Positions 27,804 to 36,609 of a stretch of 64,000 nt of DNA are shown here, piece by piece. Source of the stretch: Vulcanimicrobiota bacterium (GTDB lineage Bacteria > Vulcanimicrobiota > Vulcanimicrobiia > Vulcanimicrobiales > Vulcanimicrobiaceae). Every line of letters begins with the position of its first letter. Within the stretch, counting starts at the first letter, position 1. A model generated the notes under the pieces. It was not told the DNA's origin. It saw nothing but the letters and a program-made list of their open reading frames with translations, and did no database searches. Where the stretch lies: assembly GCA_003140215.1 (NCBI GenBank), contig PLJL01000004.1, positions 1,832,192-1,896,191 of the forward strand, in the 5' to 3' direction. A program made the translations under genes and the position numbers.

Positions 27804-27817
27804 GCGGCGTACGCCGC
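27804..27817. repeat. 14-bp perfect palindrome upstream of the M48 gene
   Basis: GCGGCGTACGCCGC is a perfect palindrome 20 bases before the M48 start codon (minus strand). It could be a dimeric-regulator operator or a hairpin in the 5' leader. Nothing else in the 115-base gap before the tRNA genes is recognisable. Confidence 0.35.
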
Positions 27818-27899
27818 GGACCATTCGTACCCAGAGAAACGTTCGGAACGACGCCAGGGTTAGCAGGTCAAGGTGCGGAACAGCGCGACCCGTCCCGGC

Positions 27900-27973
27900 G
27901 CGGGTGTGATGTAATGGTAGCCTGCGACCTTCCCAAGGTTGACGCGCGAGTTCGATTCTCGCCACCCGCTCCA
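27900..27973 (+). tRNA. tRNA-Gly, anticodon CCC
   Basis: Acceptor stem GCGGGTG (27900-27906) pairs with CACCCGC (27963-27969), followed by T and an encoded CCA (27971-27973). Anticodon stem CGACC/GGTTG encloses loop TTCCCAA, anticodon CCC at 27932-27934, reading GGG. T arm GCGAG-TTCGATT-CTCGC. The D arm has ATG/CCT with one mismatch. The next tRNA begins 8 bases on. Confidence 0.92.
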
Positions 27974-27981
27974 ACGATGTC

Positions 27982-28055
27982 GGCGACGTAGCCAAGTGGT
28001 AAGGCAGAGCTCTGCAAAAGCTCCACCCCCAGTTCGATTCTGGGCGTCGCCTCCA
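27982..28055 (+). tRNA. tRNA-Cys, anticodon GCA
   Basis: Acceptor GGCGACG (27982-27988) pairs with CGTCGCC (28045-28051), then T and an encoded CCA (28053-28055). Anticodon stem GAGCT/AGCTC with loop CTGCAAA gives anticodon GCA. The T loop TTCGATT is standard. The phosphatase reading frame continues directly from its 3' end without a stop codon. Confidence 0.93.
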
Positions 28056-29423
28056 ATCGTTCTGCTCGTCGCCGCGTTCCTCGCGACGGCGATCGCGGGG
28101 CCGCTCATCGGCGTCCGCCAGCTCGACGCCGCGTCGGGCGCCCAAGTACGCTTGGCGAACGCTCGCTCGGATCTCGACGCGTTGCTGCGGATCCAGCTGG
28201 CCGAGGAGACCTCGTTGCGCGGCTACATGTCCACGCACGACCCGCTGTTCCTCGAAGAGGACAAGCCCCCCGATCCCGCCTTCGATCGCCAGGCGCTCGC
28301 GCTGGAGACGCGTCTGCGCGACGCCGGGATTCCCAGCGGCGTAGCGACGGTCGGCGACATGCGGATGCGCCATCAGTCCTGGGAGCAAACGGTCGGCATC
28401 CCGCTGATCCAAAATCCGGGCGCGCGCGACGCCTACTCGCGCCAAGCCCGCGGCAAGCAGATCACGGACCTCATGAGCGAGGACGCGCGCCAAGTGCGCG
28501 CGACGCTGAGCGCGGCGAGCGCGCGCGTCGAAGGCTCGCTGCGCAAGCGCATCAACGCGACGGTGGCGATCAGTGCGGGCTTCGTCACCTTGTTCGCGAT
28601 CGTCGCGCTGTGGTACGCGATCGGACGGGCCAGCGCCGTCGCGCGTTTGGCGCAAGAGCAACGGCTCGTCGACGCGCTGCAACGGACCCTGCGGGTGGGC
28701 GGCCAGCGCCTTCCCGGCACCGAGATGGGGACGGCCTACGCTTCGGCGACCCGCGAGGCCCTCGTCGGCGGCGACGTGCTCGACACCTGGCGCGCCGGGC
28801 CGGAGTTCGGCTGGTTCCTCATCGCCGACGCCAGCGGCAAGGGGATCGAGGCGGCGCGCCACGCGGCGTTCGCGCAGTATGCGATCCGCGCGCTCGCCGC
28901 CGAGGCCGTCGATCCGGCCGACGTGGTGGGCCGCTTCAACCGGCTGTTCCTCGACACGTTCGAAGACCCGGCGGTGTTCGTGGTCATTTTCTTGGGGGCG
29001 TTCGATGCGCGTAGCCGGACCTTGCGGTACGCCAGCGCCGGGCACGGAACCGCCTACGTCCGGCGCGGGACGCTCATCGAGCAACTGCCGCCCACCGGGT
29101 CGATCGTCGGCATCGCACGCGACGAGGTGTATGCCACCGAGTCCGTGCCGCTCGCGGTGGGCGACATCGTGCTGCTTGCGACCGACGGGCTGACCGAGGC
29201 GCGCAGCGCGGCGGGCGAGATGCTGGGCGAAGAACGCGTGGCGGCGCTATTGCGGGATGCGCCGGCCGATCCGCAAGCGCTGTGCGACCTGCTCGTCGCC
29301 TCGGCCGATGCCTACAGCGGCGGCGTGCAGGACGACCTCGCGATCATCGCGCTGCGGGTCGTCCACAACGACGAGAACCTCGGGACGGCGTTTCGCAACG
29401 TCGGCGCGCGCGCCGCGCCGTAA
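27996..29423 (+). CDS. Membrane-anchored PP2C/SpoIIE-type serine phosphatase (start unresolved)
   Basis: The open frame extends upstream through both tRNA genes. A GTG at 27996 inside tRNA-Cys gives 475 residues; no ATG, GTG or TTG lies between the tRNA end and the first membrane segment (coded from 28056, '[17 protein letters not shown]'). Architecture: first membrane helix; extracytoplasmic helical sensor of about 150 residues resembling CHASE3 ('[15 protein letters not shown]'); second membrane helix ('[17 protein letters not shown]'); SpoIIE/RsbU catalytic domain with metal residues in 'GGDVLDTW', '[14 protein letters not shown]', '[12 protein letters not shown]' and '[12 protein letters not shown]'. 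It likely dephosphorylates an anti-sigma antagonist. The N-terminus may be truncated or use an unusual start such as CTG 28062. Confidence 0.7.
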   Translation: MVRQSSAKAPPPVRFWASPPIVLLVAAFLATAIAGPLIGVRQLDAASGAQVRLANARSDLDALLRIQLAEETSLRGYMSTHDPLFLEEDKPPDPAFDRQALALETRLRDAGIPSGVATVGDMRMRHQSWEQTVGIPLIQNPGARDAYSRQARGKQITDLMSEDARQVRATLSAASARVEGSLRKRINATVAISAGFVTLFAIVALWYAIGRASAVARLAQEQRLVDALQRTLRVGGQRLPGTEMGTAYASATREALVGGDVLDTWRAGPEFGWFLIADASGKGIEAARHAAFAQYAIRALAAEAVDPADVVGRFNRLFLDTFEDPAVFVVIFLGAFDARSRTLRYASAGHGTAYVRRGTLIEQLPPTGSIVGIARDEVYATESVPLAVGDIVLLATDGLTEARSAAGEMLGEERVAALLRDAPADPQALCDLLVASADAYSGGVQDDLAIIALRVVHNDENLGTAFRNVGARAAP

Positions 29424-29458
29424 GACCCGAAGCTCCCGGCGGCGAAGGCTGCCCGGTC

Positions 29459-30238
29459 GTGTTGGCCCGCCGCATCATCCCCTGCTTGGACATCAAAGAC
29501 GGCCGCGTCGTCAAGGGCGTGCGTTTCGTCGAGCTCAGCGACGCGGGCGATCCGGTCGCGCTGGCGCGGCGCTACGAAGCCGAAGGCGCCGACGAGCTGG
29601 TCTTCCTCGATATCACCGCCACCATCGAAGGGCGGCGCGCGACGTTGGAGGTGGTGCGCGCGGTCGCACGGGAGCTGACCATCCCCTTCAGCGTCGGCGG
29701 CGGGGTTCGGGGAGTCGAGGACGTCACGGACTTGCTGCGCGCCGGTTGCGACAAGGTCAGCCTCAACTCGGCCGCCGTCCGCGACCCGGAGCTGATCCGC
29801 GCGGCGTCGCGCCGCTTCGGCGCGCAGTGCGTGGTCGTGGCCATGGATGTCCGCCGCGCCCCGAGCATGCCCTCGGGCTTCGAGATCGTCGTCGACGGCG
29901 GGCGCACGCCGGCCGGGCGCGACGCCGTCGCGTGGGCGCGGCGCTGCGAAGAGCTCGGAGCCGGCGAGCTGCTGGTGACCTCGATCGATCGCGACGGGAC
30001 CCGCGACGGCTACGACCTGGCACTGACGCGGTCGATTCGCGACGCCTGCGATCTGCCGGTGATCGCCTCGGGCGGCGCCGGCAGCGTGGGCGACTTCGTG
30101 GCCGTGTTCCAAGAGGCCGACGCCGACGCGGCCTTGGCGGCGTCGCTCTTCCACTATGCGGAGTTGTCGATCGGCGATCTCAAGAACGAGCTGGCCGCGG
30201 CCGGGGTCGTCGTGCGCCGCGAGCCGATACCCGTATGA
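29459..30238 (+). CDS. hisF: Imidazole glycerol phosphate synthase, cyclase subunit
   Basis: 259 residues, GTG start 29459 (TTG 29462 is adjacent). HisF is a (beta/alpha)8 barrel that makes imidazole-glycerol phosphate and AICAR from PRFAR, using ammonia from HisH. Catalytic Asp11-equivalent in '[14 protein letters not shown]' and the second Asp in '[11 protein letters not shown]'. Phosphate-binding loops are '[13 protein letters not shown]' and '[12 protein letters not shown]'. HisH is not in the window. TGA overlaps the hisIE ATG. Confidence 0.94.
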   Translation: MLARRIIPCLDIKDGRVVKGVRFVELSDAGDPVALARRYEAEGADELVFLDITATIEGRRATLEVVRAVARELTIPFSVGGGVRGVEDVTDLLRAGCDKVSLNSAAVRDPELIRAASRRFGAQCVVVAMDVRRAPSMPSGFEIVVDGGRTPAGRDAVAWARRCEELGAGELLVTSIDRDGTRDGYDLALTRSIRDACDLPVIASGGAGSVGDFVAVFQEADADAALAASLFHYAELSIGDLKNELAAAGVVVRREPIPV

Positions 30239-30879
30239 CGCAGCTGCCTCAGATCCGCTGGCCCGCCGACGGGCTCGTGCCGGTGGTCGTCGCCGACGCG
30301 ACGACCGGCGCGGTGCTCACGCTCGCGTATGCGAATCGCGAAGCGCTCGAGAAAACGTTGGCGACGCGCTCGACCTGGCTGTGGAGCCGCTCGCGCAACG
30401 AGCTGTGGCACAAGGGCGCGACCTCCGGCAACACGCAGCGCGTCGTATCGGTCTCGGTCGACTGCGATTGCGATGCGCTCTTGTACCGCGTGATCCCGGC
30501 CGGTCCGGCCTGTCACACCGGTGCGGCGTCGTGCTTCGTCACGACCGTACCGCTCGAAGACGCCGAGCAAGCACCGGAGGGCGCGACGTTCGTCAGTGCG
30601 GTCTCCGCGCTGGCCCGCACGATTGCGGCGCGCAAAGCGAACCCCGTCGAGGGATCGTACACGGCCAAGCTGTTCGCCGGCGGCGTGGACCGGATCGGGA
30701 AGAAGATCGGCGAGGAGGCGACCGAGGTCGTGATCGCCGCCAAGAACGCCGACCGCGGCGAGCTCGTCTGGGAGACCGCCGACCTGCTGTACCACGCGCT
30801 GGTCCTGCTGGCCGAGCGCGGCGTCTCGCTCGACGACGTGGGAGCGGAGCTATCGCGGCGCGCCAAGCCCACGGTCTGA
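30235..30879 (+). CDS. hisIE: Bifunctional phosphoribosyl-AMP cyclohydrolase / phosphoribosyl-ATP pyrophosphatase
   Basis: 214 residues; ATG 30235 overlaps the hisF stop. HisI domain (residues ~1-110): '[13 protein letters not shown]', metal-binding '[12 protein letters not shown]' and 'CHTGAASCF'. HisE domain (~125-214): '[14 protein letters not shown]' and '[13 protein letters not shown]', the acidic Mg-binding helices of the MazG-like fold. It performs steps 2 and 3 of histidine synthesis. The fused order HisI-HisE matches the common bacterial fusion. Its end overlaps recG. Confidence 0.94.
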   Translation: MTQLPQIRWPADGLVPVVVADATTGAVLTLAYANREALEKTLATRSTWLWSRSRNELWHKGATSGNTQRVVSVSVDCDCDALLYRVIPAGPACHTGAASCFVTTVPLEDAEQAPEGATFVSAVSALARTIAARKANPVEGSYTAKLFAGGVDRIGKKIGEEATEVVIAAKNADRGELVWETADLLYHALVLLAERGVSLDDVGAELSRRAKPTV

Positions 30880-32897
30880 GCGCGCTCGCGGGCATCGGCC
30901 CGGGAACCGTCGCCAAGTTTGCCGAGGTCGGCGTCGCCACGCCCGATGACTTGCTGCGGTACATTCCACGCGTCTATCGCGACTGGCGCGAACCCGTTCC
31001 GATCGCGATGCTCGCCGAAGGCGAGGCCATCGTCGTCGGGCGCATCGTTCACGTCAAGGAACGCAAGGGCCGGCTTCCGTTGGTGACCGTCGTTCTCGCC
31101 GATGCGACCGGCCGGGTCGAGGCCAAGCTCTTCGGCCGCGGGTACCTGCTCGGAAAGCTCTCGCCCGGCGACCGTCTATTCGTCGCCGGGCGCGTCATGC
31201 GTGCCGGGCTGCTGCCCGAGATCAACGTCACCAGCCACAAGCTGCTGCGCGAGGACGAAGGCTACGAGGGCGAGATCGTCCCGATCTACGCGGCGACGAA
31301 AGATCTGCCGAGCCGAACGATCCGGGCGGTGATCGCCAAGAATCTGGCCCGCTTGATCGCGGCCCAGGTCGACGCGCTCCCGCCGGCCCTCGTGCGGCGG
31401 TTCGGCTTTCCGCCGCTCGCGCAGGCGTGGCGCGACGTACACACCCCGCGCGATCCGCAAGCCGCCACGCGGGCGCGCGAACGGATCGTCTTCGACGAGT
31501 TCTTCGCGATCGCGCTCGCTGCGGCGCTCAAACGCGCGCGCCGTGAAGCCGAAGGCGGAGCCCACGCGATCGACGTTCCGGGCGGCTTTTGGGACGCCTT
31601 CGCCGCGCAGCTGCCGTTTGAGGCCACTGCTGCACAGCAGCGGGTCATCGAGCAGATCTGGCGCGACATGGGTCGCACCGCGCCGATGAATCGGCTGTTG
31701 CAGGGCGACGTCGGGAGCGGCAAGACGCTCGTGGCCGCGGCCTCGATCGTGCTGGCGCATCGCGGCGGACTGCAATCCGCCATCATGGCGCCGACCGAGA
31801 TCCTTGCGGCGCAGCATGCCGCGAAGCTGGCGCCGCTGTTGCTCCCCTTCGGGATCGCGGTCGAAGCGGTGTTCGGCTCGATGGGCGCACGCGAGCGCCG
31901 CCGCGCCGAGGAGCGCATCGCGTCGGGCGAAGCGGCGCTGGCGGTCGGCACGCATGCGCTGCTCACCGAGAGCGTCGCGTTCGCCGGCTTGGGGCTCGTC
32001 GTGATCGACGAGCAGCACCGCTTCGGCGTGCGCCAGCGCGCCGCGCTGCGCGCCAAGAGCGGCGCGCCGCACACCCTCGCGATGACGGCGACGCCGATCC
32101 CGCGGACGCTGGCCCAGACGAAGTTCGCCGACATGGACATATCGGTCATCGACGAGCTGCCGCCGGGGCGCACCCCGATCGAAACGTTCGTCATCCGTGC
32201 CAGCCGCAAGGACCGCGTGTACGCGTTCGTGCGCAAGAACGTCGAAGCCGGGCAGCAGGCCTACGTTGTCGCACCGGCGATCGAGGCGGATGACGACAGC
32301 CTCACCAGCGCGCTGGCAGAAGCCGAGCGCTTGCGCGAGAAGACCTTTGCGGACCTGCGCGTCGACGTGTTGCACGGCAAGATGCCGGGGCGCGAGAAAG
32401 ACGCGGCGATGGGACGCTTCAAGCGCCACGAAACCGACGTGCTCGTTTCCACGACCGTCGTCGAGGTCGGGGTCGACATCCCCAACGCCTCGGTGATGGT
32501 GGTGCTCGACGCGCAGCGCTACGGCCTAGCCCAGCTGCATCAGTTGCGGGGCCGCGTCGGTCGCGGCGTCGCGCGGTCGTTCTGCCTGCTGGTCCCGGCC
32601 GACGATGCCGGCGAGGTCGAGCGCCTGCACGTGCTCGAGCAAACGACCGACGGCTTTGCGATCGCCGAAGCCGATCTGCGGCTGCGCAACGCGGGCGAGC
32701 TCGCCGGCACCGCGCAGGCGGGCGAGATGGGAACGATCGGCGACATCGTCGACGACTTCGCGCTCTACATGCGCGCCAAGGAGGCCGCCGATGCGATCGT
32801 CTCGCGCGATCCGGCGTTGGAGGCCCCCGAGCACGCCGCGCTGAGCGCGATGGTCGACGCCAACGTCTCGGCGCGCGCGTTCTTGGTGACGGCATGA
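30876..32897 (+). CDS. recG: ATP-dependent DNA helicase RecG
   Basis: 673 residues counted from CTG 30876, which overlaps the hisIE stop (CTGA). No ATG, GTG or TTG in frame lies near the expected N-terminus, and the sequence from there ('[19 protein letters not shown]') aligns with the beginning of known RecG. The wedge/OB domain is at ~40-160. Helicase motifs: 'LLQGDVGSGKTLVAAAS' (I), 'VVIDEQHRFGVRQR' (II), 'MTATPIPRTLA' (III), 'HGKMPGREKD', 'STTVVEVGVDIPNA' and 'QLRGRVGRG' (VI). It remodels stalled forks and branched DNA. Confidence 0.93.
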   Translation: MSALAGIGPGTVAKFAEVGVATPDDLLRYIPRVYRDWREPVPIAMLAEGEAIVVGRIVHVKERKGRLPLVTVVLADATGRVEAKLFGRGYLLGKLSPGDRLFVAGRVMRAGLLPEINVTSHKLLREDEGYEGEIVPIYAATKDLPSRTIRAVIAKNLARLIAAQVDALPPALVRRFGFPPLAQAWRDVHTPRDPQAATRARERIVFDEFFAIALAAALKRARREAEGGAHAIDVPGGFWDAFAAQLPFEATAAQQRVIEQIWRDMGRTAPMNRLLQGDVGSGKTLVAAASIVLAHRGGLQSAIMAPTEILAAQHAAKLAPLLLPFGIAVEAVFGSMGARERRRAEERIASGEAALAVGTHALLTESVAFAGLGLVVIDEQHRFGVRQRAALRAKSGAPHTLAMTATPIPRTLAQTKFADMDISVIDELPPGRTPIETFVIRASRKDRVYAFVRKNVEAGQQAYVVAPAIEADDDSLTSALAEAERLREKTFADLRVDVLHGKMPGREKDAAMGRFKRHETDVLVSTTVVEVGVDIPNASVMVVLDAQRYGLAQLHQLRGRVGRGVARSFCLLVPADDAGEVERLHVLEQTTDGFAIAEADLRLRNAGELAGTAQAGEMGTIGDIVDDFALYMRAKEAADAIVSRDPALEAPEHAALSAMVDANVSARAFLVTA

Positions 32898-33577
32898 CGG
32901 CCATCGGGTTCGACTTCGATCATACGCTAGGCGTCGACAACGGGCTCGAGCGCAAAGCGTTGTGCGCGTTTGCGGCCGAGCTGGGACGGCCGCTCGATCC
33001 CGCCGACGCCGTCGGGCGCGAACGGATCGACGATCTGCTGGGCCGCTTCCGTACCGGCGAGATGACGATGGACGCGATGATCGAGCAGTTCGCGACCGGG
33101 CTGGGCGCGCGCAACGCCGACCCCGCGCGCTGGCGCGAGCATTGTTACGCGCTCGTCGACGAGCTGGTGCGTCCGGTCGACGCCGCGCGCGAGACGCTCG
33201 CGGCGTTGCGCGACCGCGGGATTGCAACGGCGATCCTCACCAACGGCTGGACCCCGCTGCAGCAGCGCAAGATCGCGCGCGCGCTCGACGGCGCCGCGCC
33301 GGCGCTGATCCTGGTGAGCGATGCGCTCGGCGCCGTCAAACCCGAGCGCGCGGCGTTCGACGCGCTCGTCGACGCTTTGCGCGTCCCGCGCGAACGCCTT
33401 TGGTACGTCGGCGACAACGCACGCGGCGACGTCGCCGGGGCGCTGGCAGCGGGCCTGCGCGGCGTGTGGTTCGACTGGGAGGGGCAAAGTTATCCACAGG
33501 ACCTCCCGCCGCCGACGATTCGCATCACCGCGCTGCGGGAGCTCGAGACGCTGGTCGAGAACACACTCGACCCATAA
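32894..33577 (+). CDS. HAD family hydrolase
   Basis: 227 residues; ATG overlaps the recG stop. Motif I 'IGFDFDHTLGVDNG' (nucleophile Asp), motif II in 'IATAILTNGWTPLQQ', Lys in 'SDALGAVKPERAAF', motif IV 'YVGDNARGDVAGALAAG'. A helical cap of about 90 residues follows motif I, as in the phosphoglycolate/haloacid dehalogenase class. It is a small-molecule phosphatase whose substrate cannot be inferred. It is part of the recG-rsmD-coaD housekeeping cluster. Confidence 0.87.
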   Translation: MTAIGFDFDHTLGVDNGLERKALCAFAAELGRPLDPADAVGRERIDDLLGRFRTGEMTMDAMIEQFATGLGARNADPARWREHCYALVDELVRPVDAARETLAALRDRGIATAILTNGWTPLQQRKIARALDGAAPALILVSDALGAVKPERAAFDALVDALRVPRERLWYVGDNARGDVAGALAAGLRGVWFDWEGQSYPQDLPPPTIRITALRELETLVENTLDP

Positions 33578-33582
33578 CTCTT

Positions 33583-34143
33583 ATGGGGACGCTGACGATC
33601 ACCGGCGGCACGCTGCGCAGCCGGCGTGTTCCGACACCGCCCGGCTTTGCGGTTCGACCGACACCCGCTCGCGTGAAAGAAGCGCTCTTTTCGATCCTCG
33701 GGTCGCGCGTCGCCGAAGCGCGGGTCCTGGACCTCTTCGCGGGCAGCGGTGCGCTGGGCTTCGAATCGCTCTCGCGCGGTGCGACGCACGTCACGTTTGT
33801 CGAAAAGCACCGCCCCACCGCGGCCGCCCTGCGCGCCGCGGCGCGCGAGCTGGGCGTGGACGCGCACGTCGACGTGATCGCGGCGCCCGCCGAACGGGCG
33901 GCGCGCGTCCTCGACGGCCGCTACGACCTCGTATTCGCGGACCCGCCCTACGCGACGCCCTATCCGGCCGCCGCGTTTCGAACGTTGTCCGCGCGGCGGG
34001 CGATCGACGCCTCGACCACCGTCGTCTACGAACACTCGGCGCACGAGCCCGGCCCCGCCGACCCCGCGATGCAGGTCGAGCGTACCGAGCGCTATGGCGA
34101 GGTCGCGCTGACGTTCCTGCACCCGCTCGAGCCCGCGGCATGA
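33583..34143 (+). CDS. rsmD: 16S rRNA (guanine966-N2)-methyltransferase RsmD
   Basis: 186 residues, ATG 33583, five bases after the HAD gene. 'GTLRSRRVPTPPGFAVRPTP' and 'RVKEALFSIL' are the conserved N-terminus of the YhhF/RsmD family. The SAM loop is 'VLDLFAGSGALGFESLSRGA'; the catalytic tetrapeptide DPPY is in 'YDLVFADPPYATPYP'. It methylates G966 in the small-subunit rRNA. It overlaps coaD by 4 bases, a gene pairing conserved in many bacteria. Confidence 0.93.
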   Translation: MGTLTITGGTLRSRRVPTPPGFAVRPTPARVKEALFSILGSRVAEARVLDLFAGSGALGFESLSRGATHVTFVEKHRPTAAALRAAARELGVDAHVDVIAAPAERAARVLDGRYDLVFADPPYATPYPAAAFRTLSARRAIDASTTVVYEHSAHEPGPADPAMQVERTERYGEVALTFLHPLEPAA

Positions 34144-34652
34144 ACGAAGCCTCGACGCTGGCCGGCCACTCGGCGATCTATCCCGGCTCCTTCGACCCGC
34201 TCACCCGCGGGCATCTCGACGTGATCCAGCGCGCTGCCGCGATCTTCGACCACGTGCTCGTCGCGGTCGTGGTGAACCCGCAAAAGGCGCAACCGCTCTT
34301 CACGCTCGACGAGCGCGAGGCCATGATCCGCGAAGCCGTCGGGGGCCTGGCGAACGTGAAGGTCGACCACTTTCGCGGGTTGCTGGCCGACTTCGTGCGG
34401 CACCGCGAAGCGACCGTCATCGTCAAAGGACTGCGGGTGGTCTCGGACTTCGAGAGTGAGATGTCGACCGCGCTGATGAACCGTTCGCTGTCCAACGTCG
34501 ACACGGTGTTCTTGCCGAGCGACGCGCGCTGGTCGTTCGTCAGCTCGACCCTGGTCAAAGAAGTCTACAACCTCGGCGGCGACGTGACCGAGTACGTCCC
34601 GCCCGCCGTCCTCAAGGTCATGCAATCCAAGCGCCCCCCACCCAGAAGCTAG
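34140..34652 (+). CDS. coaD: Phosphopantetheine adenylyltransferase
   Basis: 170 residues; ATG 34140 overlaps the rsmD stop. The nucleotidyltransferase motif 'AIYPGSFDPLTRGHLDVI' (T-x-G-H) and 'FLPSDARWSFVSSTLVKEV' (ISSTxVRE-like) are diagnostic. 'VIVKGLRVVSDFESEMSTA' is the pantetheine-binding region. It makes dephospho-CoA, the penultimate step of CoA synthesis. The C-terminus is short and basic. Confidence 0.95.
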   Translation: MNEASTLAGHSAIYPGSFDPLTRGHLDVIQRAAAIFDHVLVAVVVNPQKAQPLFTLDEREAMIREAVGGLANVKVDHFRGLLADFVRHREATVIVKGLRVVSDFESEMSTALMNRSLSNVDTVFLPSDARWSFVSSTLVKEVYNLGGDVTEYVPPAVLKVMQSKRPPPRS

Positions 34653-34663
34653 GAGGCCCGTCA

Positions 34664-35215
34664 ATGTCCGTCTATCGCGTGATCGACAAGCTCGAAGCTT
34701 CGGTGAAGCAAGGCACCGTGCTGCCGTTCGGATACCGCGTCGTGAGCGAAGAGCGGATCCTCGAGCTGATCGAGAAGTTGCGCGCCTCGCTGCCCGAAGA
34801 GGTCGGCCGCGCCCGTACGATCGCGAAGAACGGCGACAAGCTCGTGCGCGAGGCGCAGGAGAAAGCGCAGGCGATCGTGGTCGAGGCGTCTTCGCAGTCC
34901 AGCGCGCTCATCGACGATCACGAGATCGCGCGCCGCGCCCGTTCGACCGCCGAGGTCGTGCTGCGCGACGCCGAGGACAAAGCGCTGCGCGTTCGCGCCG
35001 GAGCCGATGCGTATGCGGCGCAGATCCTTACCGACCTCGACGTGCGCCTGAGCGGCGCGCTGGGCTCGGTGAAGAAGGGGATCGAAGCGTTGACGGCTGC
35101 GAAAACCTCGGCGGCTGTGCCGGTAGGGGCCTCGCTCGCCGACGCGGCCGCGAAGTCCAAGCGCGCGGCCTTCGACGCGCAGCAAACCGAGACGGCCGAG
35201 CTCGAATCGGTCTAG
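34664..35215 (+). CDS. Coiled-coil protein, DivIVA/ATP-synthase-b-like
   Basis: 183 residues; GGAGG about 9 nt before the ATG. After a globular N-terminal ~45 residues ('VLPFGYRVVSEERILELIEK') a long charged helix runs from about 50 to 150 ('KLVREAQEKAQAIVVEAS', 'ARSTAEVVLRDAEDKA'), predicted to be a coiled coil. The C-terminus is Ala-rich. It resembles the DivIVA-like or F0F1-b-like proteins found next to coaD in other phyla, sometimes annotated as ATPase. It may help cell-envelope organisation. It follows coaD by 11 bases. Confidence 0.75.
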   Translation: MSVYRVIDKLEASVKQGTVLPFGYRVVSEERILELIEKLRASLPEEVGRARTIAKNGDKLVREAQEKAQAIVVEASSQSSALIDDHEIARRARSTAEVVLRDAEDKALRVRAGADAYAAQILTDLDVRLSGALGSVKKGIEALTAAKTSAAVPVGASLADAAAKSKRAAFDAQQTETAELESV

Positions 35216-35257
35216 GCCGATCGGGTGCGGCGGAACTGACCGCCTGCTCTTTAGTCC

Positions 35258-35286
35258 TTGTAACGAGAAGCAAGACAAGCTAGACT
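35258..35286 (+). promoter_or_regulatory. Sigma70-like promoter giving a leaderless mRNA
   Basis: TTGTAA (35258-35263), 17-base spacer, TAGACT (35281-35286), and then the ATG at 35293 only 6 bases later. Transcription would begin at or within a base or two of the start codon. No ribosome binding site precedes the ATG, in agreement. Confidence 0.6.
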
Positions 35287-35292
35287 CCTGGC

Positions 35293-36609
35293 ATGGGTGA
35301 TGCCGCTCCGCCTCCTCCGTCCCCGCCGGCGTGGCTCGGCTTCTTGGCGCAGTACGTCGCGCCGACCGCGATCGCGACCGTCATCGCGGCGGCGGTCTCC
35401 ATCTATACGGCGGTCGGTGCGGCGCACGAGAAGCAGCGCGAGTACAACACCAAGTTCGAGGAGCTGGTCACCGCGAAATCGATCAGCAGCGCGTTTGGCG
35501 GCCGCTTCGTCGACAAGAAGGCCAAGACTGCGGAGCACGACCTCGAGAAGGAGTCGTTCGACCAAGGAGTCCTCGAGCAGCAAGCGACGGCGACGCTGCT
35601 CTCGCTGCAATCGGTCGCGGAGTCCGAGACGCAGCGCCGCACGGTCCTGCTGATCGGCGCGCGGCTGCTCAATGCGGATACGGCGGAAACCAGCACCGGC
35701 GGTCCGGCGGCGCGGCTGCTCACGGTGCTCATCGAGCAAGTTCGCAGCGGCAAGGAGTCGTGGAACCCCGGCGAGCGCCATCTCAACGAACGGCTCTGGG
35801 AAACGATCAACGCCCAGTCCTTCAAGGACCTCGTTACGGCCGGCTATTCGAGCGACTACTACAACGACGTCACCGGCAACCCCAAGATGCGCCCGTACTG
35901 GCCGACGCTCAACGGCGACGCGCCGATCACGACCGACCCGAAGTTCCAGATCCTATGGCAGCTCACGCCGCCGAACTACGACGGTTGGGTTCATCTGGCG
36001 ACGTACGCCTACACGTTTCCACACGGCGCCGCGCCGCGCGGGGCACCGGGCTCGCCGCACGGTTCGGGGCAGCCGGTGCTCACGCGCAGGGTTGCCGCGG
36101 ACTTTCTCGAGGAAGTCACCGACGTGACGCTGCGCCATAACGCGACCAACATCGGCGCGATCGCCGCGCAGTACGCGATCGCCGATCCACGCGCGTCCCC
36201 GGCGCCGCAGCCCGGTTTCGTCGCGAAGGATCTCATCGACCGGGATGCTTATCCGCGCAACCTGATCATGCTGCGGCACCGGCTGCTGCGCAACCGTCCT
36301 CCGGTGCAATACATCAACCCCGACGGCTCGTTCCACAAAGGCAGTCTCGGAAGGATCCTCGGAGCCGTGCCCGCCGGCTCGTGCATCACCGTCGTCGAAC
36401 CGTTCGAACCGGTACTCGTCTTCTTGCCGACGTCCGTGATCTCACCGCCTCCGGCCCCACCTGCTGCATCGAAGTCGCCCGCCCCCCAACCTGCGGCCGC
36501 GCCCAAATCGGGAGGAACCGTAGCGCTGGGCGGCTTGGTGCACATGTGGGCGCACGTGCGGCCGGCTCCCGACGTCGAGTGTCTGGCCGTCGTCAACAAG
36601 CGCCGCTGA
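35293..36609 (+). CDS. Membrane-anchored protein of unknown function
   Basis: 438 residues. The Pro-rich start (residues 1-15) is followed by one membrane helix ('YVAPTAIATVIAAAVSIYTA', residues ~21-40), then a charged helical stretch ('EKQREYNTKFEELVTAKS'). A largely alpha/beta region of ~300 residues follows, and a Pro/Ala linker near residue 380 precedes a short conserved tail. I see no catalytic motif or known domain. It probably has its C-terminus outside the cytoplasm. Its stop is immediately next to the stop of the convergent gene at 36610. Confidence 0.65.
   Translation: MGDAAPPPPSPPAWLGFLAQYVAPTAIATVIAAAVSIYTAVGAAHEKQREYNTKFEELVTAKSISSAFGGRFVDKKAKTAEHDLEKESFDQGVLEQQATATLLSLQSVAESETQRRTVLLIGARLLNADTAETSTGGPAARLLTVLIEQVRSGKESWNPGERHLNERLWETINAQSFKDLVTAGYSSDYYNDVTGNPKMRPYWPTLNGDAPITTDPKFQILWQLTPPNYDGWVHLATYAYTFPHGAAPRGAPGSPHGSGQPVLTRRVAADFLEEVTDVTLRHNATNIGAIAAQYAIADPRASPAPQPGFVAKDLIDRDAYPRNLIMLRHRLLRNRPPVQYINPDGSFHKGSLGRILGAVPAGSCITVVEPFEPVLVFLPTSVISPPPAPPAASKSPAPQPAAAPKSGGTVALGGLVHMWAHVRPAPDVECLAVVNKRR

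Noticed and set aside
27222-29084. Long minus-strand frame opposite the phosphatase and both tRNA genes
   Set aside because: It passes through two tRNA genes and shows no domain; the opposite strand has a clear SpoIIE-type phosphatase.
35229-35252. GGCGG/CCGCC stem with a CTCTTT tail after the coiled-coil gene
   Set aside because: Only 5 base pairs and a broken T tract; too weak to call a terminator.
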